This document shows positions 1-5,232 of a DNA stretch of 5,545 nucleotides, one piece after another. Position numbers and translations under genes: made by a program. Each line of letters begins with the position of its first letter. Within the stretch, counting starts at the first letter, position 1. This DNA comes from DATFYI01 sp035315125 (GTDB taxonomy: Bacteria > Chloroflexota > Anaerolineae > Anaerolineales > Anaerolineaceae): contig DATFYI010000147.1 in NCBI GenBank assembly GCA_035315125.1, positions 1 to 5,545 of the forward strand. The letters are read 5' to 3'. Under the pieces are notes generated by a model. The model was given only the letters and a program-made list of their open reading frames with translations, was not told where the DNA came from and ran no database searches.

Positions 1-256
1 GAATTAATTTCTGATTAGCCAACAAAATGCCGCTGTGATATGGATGCTTTTTTGCCAAGTTGACATAATCATTGATATTAAAAGTAAAAATGATCTGTTG
101 GTGTGAAGTCGCCCATAATAATTGATATTCATCGCTGACATCTTGCTTGATGTCCTGGTTGGGGGACCTGGTAAGACCATGCCCTTTGTTTAATAATGCT
201 TGATACAAATCCCGGCGGGATGCATTCATGTCCAAGTGCAATTTTAGTTCAGGCAT
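1..256 (-). CDS. DUF5615 PIN-like protein (putative toxin), 3' end outside the window
   Basis: The frame opens with ATG at 256-254 and runs off the left edge after 85 codons, so the C-terminus is missing. The protein matches the DUF5615 (Mut7-C-like PIN fold) pattern. It has an early acidic strand LHLD (D9), a GHGL turn at 25-28, then SDE at 41-43, a hydrophobic strand QQIIFTFNIND (54-63) in place of the usual 'vlvTnDrDf', and HPYHSGILL at 71-79. Members of this family are thought to act as RNase-like toxins of type II toxin-antitoxin modules, usually paired with DUF433 proteins. Here the upstream neighbour is exactly that partner, and the two reading frames overlap by 8 bp (249-256), which suggests translational coupling. 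An AGGTGG ribosome-binding sequence lies 9 nt upstream, inside the antitoxin gene. Nuclease activity is inferred from family, not shown. The family call is fairly secure; activity is less so. Confidence 0.8.
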   Translation of the reverse strand, partial: MPELKLHLDMNASRRDLYQALLNKGHGLTRSPNQDIKQDVSDEYQLLWATSHQQIIFTFNINDYVNLAKKHPYHSGILLANQKLI

Positions 257-659
257 CAGGCCTATCCACCTGAGTGTTTGATTCGATCAATGCATCGACA
301 GTTTTCTTATGAGCCTGATAGAAAGATAGAACTTCTTTAACGGTTCTTTCTGCCAACGAATACTGCTTGGCAATTTCGAGAACAGTCTCATGCCATTCAT
401 GAAAAGCAATAACTATCGTCTGTACTCGAATGCCTGCACCTTCTATGATTGGAACGAGCTGATTGGAAGTATCCAACTTATAAGTAATGTCTGGAAAATT
501 CGGATCGCTTATTTTCAACTTTAACGAGGTAACTTTTTCAGCCAATGACCAAAGAATAAGTTGGTTTAACGAAACTCCTTGATGCTCCGCCACCTGTTCA
601 GCATCTTTTTTTAGATCAACAAGTAAATTTAATGAATAACGGCCCTTCATATAATACAT
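249..659 (-). CDS. DUF433 antitoxin-like protein with N-terminal ribbon-helix-helix-like segment
   Basis: From ATG 659 the protein is 136 aa. Its N-terminus (MKGRYSLNLLVDLKKDAE onwards, about 35 residues) resembles HicB/Arc-type ribbon-helix-helix DNA-binding segments: a basic strand RYSLNL, a helix, the turn QGVSLNQ and a second helix. The following part matches DUF433: a VPIIEGAGIRV strand-turn, then two helices ending in TVKEVLSFYQAH, which is helix-turn-helix-like. DUF433 proteins are usual antitoxin partners of DUF5615 proteins, and such a gene follows with an 8-bp overlap. The expected job is to bind the toxin and its own promoter. The start is uncertain. TTG 674 would overlap the regulator's stop codon (TTGA) but has no good ribosome site. 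ATG 659 and ATG 650 lie 11 and 20 nt after that stop, and 650 best fits the conserved N-terminus. The gene is visibly more AT-rich than the regulator, which may indicate separate acquisition. Confidence 0.82.
   Translation of the reverse strand: MYYMKGRYSLNLLVDLKKDAEQVAEHQGVSLNQLILWSLAEKVTSLKLKISDPNFPDITYKLDTSNQLVPIIEGAGIRVQTIVIAFHEWHETVLEIAKQYSLAERTVKEVLSFYQAHKKTVDALIESNTQVDRPDA
266..271 (-). promoter_or_regulatory. Ribosome-binding site of the DUF5615 gene
   Basis: On the minus strand AGGTGG lies 9 nt before ATG 256, within the final codons of the antitoxin gene. This supports ATG 256 as the toxin start and an overlapping, coupled arrangement. Confidence 0.5.
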
Positions 660-670
660 CTTTATTGATG

Positions 671-1081
671 TCAATATTTCAAATTCGCTACATACACCTT
701 AACCGCTGCCTGCATGAACTCCGCCAGGCGCGGGTCGACCTTATCGAAATTGGCCTTGAAGCGCGGGTCATTGCTGTATAGCTCTGCCAATCCCAGCAAC
801 TGCTCCTCGTTGGGCGTCCAGAAGTATTCCAGATGGCGTCGCCAGCGTTCCACGCAGGCCTGCGCTTCAGCAGATGCAGCCCCTTTGGGTATCGCCAGCA
901 GCATATCTTGATAAACTGCATTGCCTTGATCCGCAATGCGCTGTTTTTCAGCGGCGCTGTAACCCTTATATTTTTTGGTGGAAGCTTTCACGATGGCGGG
1001 ATCATACCTCTGCATGGCTTCTTGCTCGTACTCGGCCTGCTGCTCATCGCTCAGCCCTTCAAATAATTGCTTTTTGCTCAT
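671..1081 (-). CDS. Possible internally initiated TipAS-like domain (in-frame within the MerR gene)
   Basis: Codon 122 of the regulator is ATG (1081-1079). It is preceded by AAAGGAAAGG (1087-1096) with a 5-nt gap, the same spacing as at the main start. Initiation there would yield a 136-aa protein consisting of only the ligand-binding domain. In Streptomyces lividans tipA, a full-length (TipAL) and a short domain-only product (TipAS, 144 aa) are made from one gene in this way. The purine-rich sequence and the ATG are seen directly; use of this start is inference by analogy. Confidence 0.45.
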   Translation of the reverse strand: MSKKQLFEGLSDEQQAEYEQEAMQRYDPAIVKASTKKYKGYSAAEKQRIADQGNAVYQDMLLAIPKGAASAEAQACVERWRRHLEYFWTPNEEQLLGLAELYSNDPRFKANFDKVDPRLAEFMQAAVKVYVANLKY

Positions 1082-1444
1082 GTCTGCCTTTCCTTTCAAA
1101 TGATTGATGGTCAAATCTACGGTTAAAATCAGCCTTTCCAACTGGTTGATGCGTATTTGTAGATCCACTTTATGCCGCTCTAATGTACTCAAAATATCGA
1201 AGTCACGATGGTCAAGGATGGTTTTAATATTTTCGAGCGGCATATCCAACTGGCGGTATACCAAGATTTGCTGCAATCTCAGCAGGGCTTCCTCGCCGTA
1301 ATATCGATAGCCGTTCTCGCCAATTTGGGTCGGCTTGAGCACCCCGATCTGATCGTAGTAATGCAACGTGCGCGGGCTGACGCCGGCCAAGTCGGAGAGC
1401 TGTTTGACCGTGTACACATCACTTTTGATTTTGGCTCTTATCAA
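671..1444 (-). CDS. MerR-family transcriptional regulator with TipAS-like ligand-binding domain
   Basis: The protein is 257 aa, close to the 253 aa of Streptomyces TipAL. Residues 11-79 form the MerR winged helix-turn-helix (YTVKQLSDLAGVSPRTLHYYD, then GYRYY and the second wing). Residues 83-117 are the dimerising coiled coil. Residues 130-255 match the TipAS antibiotic-recognition domain, including the hallmark stretch ELYSNDPRFKANFDKVDPRLAEFMQ near the C-terminus. Such proteins activate their promoter by untwisting an over-long spacer when a ligand, often a thiopeptide or other hydrophobic drug, is bound. The TTG start at 1444 is chosen because AAGGAGG lies 5 nt upstream, and no ATG is available before the HTH. 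Its own promoter has the 19-bp spacer expected for a MerR target, so autoregulation is likely. No efflux gene lies beside it; instead a toxin-antitoxin-like pair follows directly. The ligand is unknown. Confidence 0.93.
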   Translation of the reverse strand: MIRAKIKSDVYTVKQLSDLAGVSPRTLHYYDQIGVLKPTQIGENGYRYYGEEALLRLQQILVYRQLDMPLENIKTILDHRDFDILSTLERHKVDLQIRINQLERLILTVDLTINHLKGKADMSKKQLFEGLSDEQQAEYEQEAMQRYDPAIVKASTKKYKGYSAAEKQRIADQGNAVYQDMLLAIPKGAASAEAQACVERWRRHLEYFWTPNEEQLLGLAELYSNDPRFKANFDKVDPRLAEFMQAAVKVYVANLKY

Positions 1445-1449
1445 AGCTG

Positions 1450-1456
1450 CCTCCTT
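1450..1456 (-). promoter_or_regulatory. Ribosome-binding site deciding the TTG start of the MerR gene
   Basis: AAGGAGG on the minus strand, 5 nt before TTG 1444. This is a near-perfect Shine-Dalgarno sequence and the reason a TTG start is accepted. Confidence 0.8.
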
Positions 1457-1470
1457 AATTTAACTGACTG

Positions 1471-1484
1471 ACCAATCGATTGGT
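1471..1484. promoter_or_regulatory. Perfect 14-bp palindrome, possible second operator
   Basis: ACCAATCGATTGGT reads identically on both strands. It lies just downstream of the expected transcription start of the MerR operon, between the -10 box and the ribosome site. With no loop it is a poor RNA hairpin, so a protein-binding DNA site is more likely. Its binder could be the regulator, the antitoxin or another repressor. Confidence 0.45.
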
Positions 1485-1494
1485 TATAGCAACA

Positions 1495-1525
1495 ATTATA
1501 GACTATGACGTTACGTTAATGTCAA
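1495..1525 (-). promoter_or_regulatory. MerR-type promoter with 19-bp spacer and dyad
   Basis: On the minus strand TTGACA (1525-1520) and TATAAT (1500-1495) are both exact consensus boxes but are 19 bp apart instead of 17, the signature of promoters controlled by MerR proteins. The spacer contains an imperfect dyad at 1501-1523: GAC and GTC at the ends, ACGT-A-ACGT in the centre, 8 of 11 pairs matching. Transcription should start near 1488 and read the regulator and then, absent a visible terminator, the toxin-antitoxin pair. Confidence 0.82.
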
Positions 1526-1542
1526 GGAGGGAGATATAAATT

Positions 1543-3099
1543 CTAGCGATTGATCAATGAGGTATAAATGTCATCCAGCCGGCTGGTGACAGTCTGTCCG
1601 TTTTTGGTGAGCAAGCCGTGATACAGCTTGCGGCCCGGTACAGCCGTCCAACCGCTCAACACAAACGGCACTGGCTCACCGGCCGCCAGCCATTCGCCGT
1701 TGTATTTGCGGGCTATGTGCACGTGGGTGCCGGTGGCCACCCCGCCCACGCAGGAAGGATGCCCAATGCGGTCATTGCTCTTAAGATGGGTACCGGCAGC
1801 CACCCGATCCTGGTCGGCAATGTGCAAATAAAGCTCCACCCAGCCAACCTGGTCGTTGGCTTGCCCTTGCAAATTAACCGTGACCATACCGTTCTCGGAC
1901 TGGACCACAAGACCGGGGGCTGAAGCGGTCACCCATTCCGGCGAAACCCCGCAGCGGGGTGCCACATTGGCCGGTGCAAAATCCAGCGCGCCCCAGGCGC
2001 TGCCCACACCCCAGGCATCGTGCGGTCCGCCGGTCAGGGTCCAGGTGATACCCGGCTGAAAGGGCAGTTCCATAGGCGGTTGTTTCAGACCGGCCGGCAA
2101 AAGCGGCTCGACCGCCGCAGCGCGCTGCCAGGGATTGCCAAACATCTTTTGATAGAAAGACACGAACCCAGAATCCCCATATAAAACTTTTACCCACTCG
2201 TCCTGGTGATAAAAGATCGCAAACAGGTTCTGGAGTGCAACCGAACCGGCATTCAGGTTGGGATTGATGCGCAGCGTGCTCTTATCTGAAAACAAAAGCT
2301 CGCTATAAGTCCCGCTGCGCCAGCCATAATAACCAATACTAAGTTGCCGGGCAGCAATATTCAGCTCTTCGTAGAGGCCTTTATAAGCCGCATCTGCAAA
2401 CCCAATCGGATAATCTAACGAATTGGGGTCAGCCGGCTGACCGGTCACCCAGTGTGCGCGGTAATCCAGCACCGCCAGCAGCAAACGCGGATTAATGGAG
2501 GTTTCATCCGCCACCCGCTGGACGATCTGCGCACCGCTCAAAGTCTGCTTGTCGACAGTTTCGCTGTAACCGTTCAAAAAACCGCCGGCCGCCCGTACAA
2601 AAGTTGCCGCGTCAAAATCAGCTGCCGTAGTCGAATAAACCACCTCGCTGTCCGGCAGCAGCACCGCTCCAGGACCGGTGGTACCTAAACGGTTTGGGAT
2701 CGAAAGCAGTTGGCCGGACGGGATCAAGCTTGCTGCCGGGATGGCCCGTGAAGAGCTGATCTGAGAGGGTTCAACCCCAAAACGCCCTGCCAGCCCGACC
2801 AGGGTATCGCCTGACTGGGCAGAATAACTGAATACCGGTCCTGCAGTCGTATCGGCGGGCACAGGTATATCTGGCACGGCTGTTTGTAAATCCGGGGAAA
2901 CCCTTTGCGGAACGTGTGTTCCGACAGGGAAAGTATTCGTCTTTGAAGGAGCGGTAGGAGTGGAGAATAGCCTGGCAGTGGGAGTTTCTTGGGCGCTTGT
3001 ATCTGCGGTTGAACTGCTCGGTATTAATGGAAAATTACAGGCCAGCCCGGTTACAAAACAGACCAACAACCCAACCAATAGTGCTGTTCGTTTTTTCAT
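1543..3099 (-). CDS. Secreted LysM / M23-family metallopeptidase (probable lipoprotein)
   Basis: The protein is 518 aa. Residues 1-20 form a signal peptide ending at Cys21 (TGLAC), a weak lipobox with Gly at -3, so lipid anchoring is probable but not certain. Residues 25-88 are a Ser/Thr/Pro-rich linker. Residues 90-136 are a LysM peptidoglycan-binding domain (SYSAQSGDTLVGLAGRFGV to LLSIPN). Residues 185-322 are helical and resemble a lytic-transglycosylase fold (INPRLLLAVLDYRAHW), but Arg214 stands where the catalytic Glu would align. Residues 348-475 are an M23 (LytM-like) domain with all zinc and catalytic residues visible: H360, D373, H426, and H459-x-H461 in GTHVHIARKYNGEW. Cys383 and Cys450 could pair outside the membrane. 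The expected role is cleavage of peptide cross-links in peptidoglycan, outside the cell. ATG 3099 has no good ribosome site; a TATAAT 8 nt upstream suggests a leaderless mRNA. It is divergent from the lipid kinase gene. Confidence 0.92.
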   Translation of the reverse strand: MKKRTALLVGLLVCFVTGLACNFPLIPSSSTADTSAQETPTARLFSTPTAPSKTNTFPVGTHVPQRVSPDLQTAVPDIPVPADTTAGPVFSYSAQSGDTLVGLAGRFGVEPSQISSSRAIPAASLIPSGQLLSIPNRLGTTGPGAVLLPDSEVVYSTTAADFDAATFVRAAGGFLNGYSETVDKQTLSGAQIVQRVADETSINPRLLLAVLDYRAHWVTGQPADPNSLDYPIGFADAAYKGLYEELNIAARQLSIGYYGWRSGTYSELLFSDKSTLRINPNLNAGSVALQNLFAIFYHQDEWVKVLYGDSGFVSFYQKMFGNPWQRAAAVEPLLPAGLKQPPMELPFQPGITWTLTGGPHDAWGVGSAWGALDFAPANVAPRCGVSPEWVTASAPGLVVQSENGMVTVNLQGQANDQVGWVELYLHIADQDRVAAGTHLKSNDRIGHPSCVGGVATGTHVHIARKYNGEWLAAGEPVPFVLSGWTAVPGRKLYHGLLTKNGQTVTSRLDDIYTSLINR

Positions 3100-3107
3100 C
3101 TGGCTGA

Positions 3108-3113
3108 ATTATA
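3108..3113 (-). promoter_or_regulatory. Candidate -10 box of the peptidase gene (leaderless)
   Basis: TATAAT on the minus strand ends 8 nt before ATG 3099, so transcription would begin at or within a few bases of the start codon. No convincing -35 box is seen 16-18 bp upstream, which limits confidence. Confidence 0.35.
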
Positions 3114-3166
3114 CGCTTTTTGCCGGTTTTATTCTGGCAGATGAGACTATCAAGCATCCATCACGG

Positions 3167-3172
3167 TATAAT
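3167..3172 (+). promoter_or_regulatory. Candidate -10 box of the lipid kinase gene
   Basis: TATAAT in GGTATAATAG, 54 bp before ATG 3227, in the 127-bp divergent intergenic region. No good -35 match is present at the usual distance. Transcription would start near 3179, giving a leader of about 47 nt. Confidence 0.4.
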
Positions 3173-3226
3173 AGTTCAGAAAAATAAATCTCCTTACGGA
3201 CAGCACTCTAATCGATATGTATTGAC

Positions 3227-4177
3227 ATGAATTACGCTATCCGTATGGGTGAACACGCCCAACTTATGACGAAAGCTATCCAACACATCTCAATTATCTA
3301 CAATCCGGATGCCGGGCAGCCTCAGGCACTGCTCAAAAACTTTAATCGGATTTTTCACAAGGCCGGTGTACGATGGGATATTCATATTACAAATGAGAAT
3401 GGCGATGGCGAACGCCTGGCCAAACAAGCCATCGCAGCGGGAACCGATGTTGTTGCGGTCTATGGCGGGGACGGCACGCTGATGGATGTGGCCAACGGCA
3501 TGGTCGGTAGCAGTGTGCCGATGGCAATTATTCCGGGTGGCACAGGCAATGTCATTTCGGTTGAGTTGGGGATTCCACGCGATCCTGCCGCGGCTTGCGC
3601 GTTGATTGTTAACCCGCAGCATGTCCTGCGTCCGATTGACGTTGGACGGGTTGAAAACCATTGTTTCTTGCTGAGGGTCGGATTTGGTCTGGAGGCTAAT
3701 ATTGTCCAGGGCGCTGGCCGAGAAATGAAAGATCGCTTCGGCATTTTTGCATACCTGATGTCGATTCTGGCAGCGATAAGCCAGCCTTCACCATCACACT
3801 ATTTTTTAAACCTGGACGGTATGGAATACGAATGCGATGGATTGGCTTGTATGGTCGCCAACGCTGCTTCACTGGGTGTGTCAGGGCTGGACCTGGCCGA
3901 TAATATCAGTATCGACGATGGGTTGCTGGATGTATTTATCATCCGCAAAATCGATCTGGAGGAATTGTTTTCGATGGCGGCGCGAGTTTTGGGTTCGCCC
4001 GATACACCTAACAGCCTGTTGCACTGGCAGGTGTCCAAGTTAATGATACGCTCTGACCCACCCCAACAGATCGAAGCAGATGGCGATCTGATTGGTGAGG
4101 CTCAGGCCTCCATTGAAGTCCTACCCCTGGCCTTGAATGTAATCGTCCCACCGGGAAACCTGACCCTGAAGGGTTAA
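3227..4177 (+). CDS. YegS/BmrU-type lipid kinase (diacylglycerol kinase catalytic domain)
   Basis: The protein is 316 aa, slightly over the usual 290-310 aa for this family. It transfers phosphate from ATP to a membrane lipid such as diacylglycerol. Visible family marks are the first strand IIYNPDAG (23-30), the nucleotide-binding GGDGT (80-84), PGGTGN (103-108), the metal-region DDGLLDV (230-236) and EADGD (283-287) near the C-terminus. Residues 5-17 precede the conserved fold, so ATG 3266 (Met14, giving 303 aa) is a plausible true start. Neither it nor ATG 3227 or 3245 has a clear ribosome site. The gene stands alone: divergent from the peptidase, convergent with the COG4315-type gene, and closed by its own terminator. 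The exact lipid substrate cannot be told from sequence; sphingosine-kinase-like or undecaprenol specificity is not indicated. Confidence 0.93.
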   Translation: MNYAIRMGEHAQLMTKAIQHISIIYNPDAGQPQALLKNFNRIFHKAGVRWDIHITNENGDGERLAKQAIAAGTDVVAVYGGDGTLMDVANGMVGSSVPMAIIPGGTGNVISVELGIPRDPAAACALIVNPQHVLRPIDVGRVENHCFLLRVGFGLEANIVQGAGREMKDRFGIFAYLMSILAAISQPSPSHYFLNLDGMEYECDGLACMVANAASLGVSGLDLADNISIDDGLLDVFIIRKIDLEELFSMAARVLGSPDTPNSLLHWQVSKLMIRSDPPQQIEADGDLIGEAQASIEVLPLALNVIVPPGNLTLKG

Positions 4178-4199
4178 GAGCCCTTCAGGGTCTTTATGA
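4162..4199 (+). terminator. Intrinsic terminator of the lipid kinase gene, overlapping its stop codon
   Basis: A perfect 12-bp stem (GACCCTGAAGGG at 4162-4173 with CCCTTCAGGGTC at 4181-4192) encloses a 7-nt loop and is followed by TTTATGATTTATTT. The TAA stop (4175-4177) lies in the loop, and the left arm encodes the last four residues. In the minus direction the stem is followed by AGGTTTCC, a poor U-tract, so it would stop the convergent gene only weakly. Confidence 0.88.
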
Positions 4200-4270
4200 T
4201 TTATTTGCACGCACCTACATTTTTACATTAAGCATCATCCCATCCAGCGGATATTTCAGTGAACTAGTCT

Positions 4271-4960
4271 TTATGGAGTGGCTGTCGTTGTACCGGATGG
4301 CATGGCAGGGGCAGTCGGGCTGCCGGACAACATCGTGTTAATCGGGGCGCCGCTAGGAGAAAGCACCCACCAATTTCCGTTGCCAAAACCCTGTCCGTTC
4401 ACATCCTGAGGGTTAACATCCTTACTTAAATAATAGAGTGGATGTCCGTTATAGGTAACCTGGCTACTTCCATCCTGGCGAGTTATCACGCCGATCATGC
4501 TGGCAGTAACACCGCTGCCGGCAGTCGCAGTTCCAATCAGTGGAGGCCAAAGGGCTGCGCATGTACCATTGCAGTTGCTGACCGTAGGTGTATCTTTCAC
4601 CAAAATATAGAGTGCCCTTCCATTTTGATCGGTCAGGTAATTACCCAGCGTTGCGTTCGTACCTACAACCAGGGTAAACGAGGCAGGCGTCGGTGCCATC
4701 ACTGCGGGGGCGGTTTGTGTCCCGGCGGGAGCAGCCGGCATGGCCGTATTCATGGTAGTCGGCATAGCCGTATTCATGGCGGTAGGCATAGCTGTTGCGG
4801 GCCTTGCAGGAACCTGCGTGGCAAGGGTATTGGCTGTCGGAACCGTTGTGTTCGCTTGAGCCCCAACACCAGCAAAGCCGTTACAACCCGTTAAGATAAG
4901 GGCCAGGAGCATAAACAAACTAAAGGCCGCCCATAAATTTGATTTTTTGCTGTACATCAT
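4271..4960 (-). CDS. COG4315-type secreted-repeat lipoprotein
   Basis: The protein is 229 aa from ATG 4960, or 228 aa from ATG 4957. The latter is better spaced (6 nt rather than 3 nt) from the ribosome site AAGGAG at 4964-4969. Residues 1-25 are a lipoprotein signal peptide with a good lipobox LTGC (Cys26), so export and lipid anchoring are expected. Residues 35-92 are a low-complexity Thr/Pro/Ala/Met linker. Two copies of the secreted repeat of unknown function (Lipoprotein_15/PF03640 type) follow: about 104-140 (LGNYLTDQNGRALYIL to CNGTCAALWPPL, with Cys130 and Cys134) and about 156-204 (QVTYNGHPLYYLSKD to NWWVLSPSG). The biochemical role of this family is unknown. The tail is again Thr/Pro-rich. 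A paralogue lies immediately upstream on the same strand but appears to be a separate transcription unit. Confidence 0.9.
   Translation of the reverse strand: MMYSKKSNLWAAFSLFMLLALILTGCNGFAGVGAQANTTVPTANTLATQVPARPATAMPTAMNTAMPTTMNTAMPAAPAGTQTAPAVMAPTPASFTLVVGTNATLGNYLTDQNGRALYILVKDTPTVSNCNGTCAALWPPLIGTATAGSGVTASMIGVITRQDGSSQVTYNGHPLYYLSKDVNPQDVNGQGFGNGNWWVLSPSGAPINTMLSGSPTAPAMPSGTTTATP
4737..4793 (-). repeat. 24-bp tandem repeat in the lipoprotein linker
   Basis: Two 24-bp units (4737-4760 and 4761-4784) differ at four positions and are followed by a 9-bp partial copy. They encode the repeated AMPTxMNT pattern of the linker (about residues 57-74). The length is a multiple of three, so copy-number change would lengthen or shorten the spacer without a frameshift. 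Confidence 0.8.
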
Positions 4961-4963
4961 CTT

Positions 4964-4969
4964 CTCCTT
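4964..4969 (-). promoter_or_regulatory. Ribosome-binding site of the COG4315-type gene
   Basis: AAGGAG on the minus strand. It is 3 nt from ATG 4960 and 6 nt from ATG 4957, which favours the second ATG as the real start. Confidence 0.65.
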
Positions 4970-5133
4970 TACACCAATAACTATAAAAATAGTCGTGGAT
5001 CAGTTTTCAATTTCCACTTCTTTGGACAAGGCAACCAGTAAACTCTTTTGTCCGCGGGATGATGGAACTTTTTTCCAAGCAATAGTAAAAATTCAATAGT
5101 GATGATCCTCTTGATTTTAGACTATTATGCTCG

Positions 5134-5161
5134 ATTATATCTATAATATATTAACGGTCAA
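5134..5161 (-). promoter_or_regulatory. Promoter of the complete COG4315-type gene
   Basis: On the minus strand TTGACC (5161-5156) and TATAAT (5139-5134) are 16 bp apart. It lies after the terminator of the upstream paralogue, so the two genes are probably transcribed separately. The start near 5128 would leave a leader of about 170 nt. Confidence 0.6.
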
Positions 5162-5184
5162 TTAAAAATAGAACTGTGATCAAT

Positions 5185-5225
5185 ATAAAAAGCGCCCCCG
5201 GCTGCCCGAAAACAGCGGAGACGCT
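5185..5225 (-). terminator. Intrinsic terminator downstream of the partial COG4315-type gene
   Basis: Read on the minus strand, AGCGTCTCCGCTG pairs with CAGCCGGGGGCGCT (13 pairs, two G-U, one bulged C) around the loop TTTTCGGG and is followed at once by TTTTTAT. It lies about 130 nt after the stop codon at 5354, so the mature transcript keeps a long 3' region. Confidence 0.8.
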
Positions 5226-5232
5226 CTTCGCA

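Noticed and set aside
672..674. TTG 674 as the antitoxin start, overlapping the MerR stop as TTGA
   Set aside because: No ribosome site at a useful distance, and ATG 659 or 650 fits the conserved N-terminus better. Kept only as an alternative.
833..1471. Plus-strand frames opposite the MerR gene, one with a hydrophobic stretch
   Set aside because: The hydrophobic part is the complement of the TipAS region, and no promoter or ribosome site precedes it.
1618..1923. Plus-strand frame and several smaller frames inside the M23 peptidase gene
   Set aside because: They are fully antisense or out of frame to a gene with intact catalytic motifs and show no family resemblance or start signals.
3290..3744. 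Minus-strand frames opposite the lipid kinase
   Set aside because: Shadows of a well-supported kinase gene; compositionally odd and without ribosome sites.
4442..4894. Long plus-strand frame antisense to the COG4315-type lipoprotein, rich in Gly, Arg, His and Cys
   Set aside because: It mirrors the GC-rich linker repeat of the real gene, has no ribosome site and no recognisable domain.
5142..5147. Plus-strand TATAAT as a promoter reading rightwards
   Set aside because: The nearest TTGATT is 25 bp away and no plus-strand gene follows.
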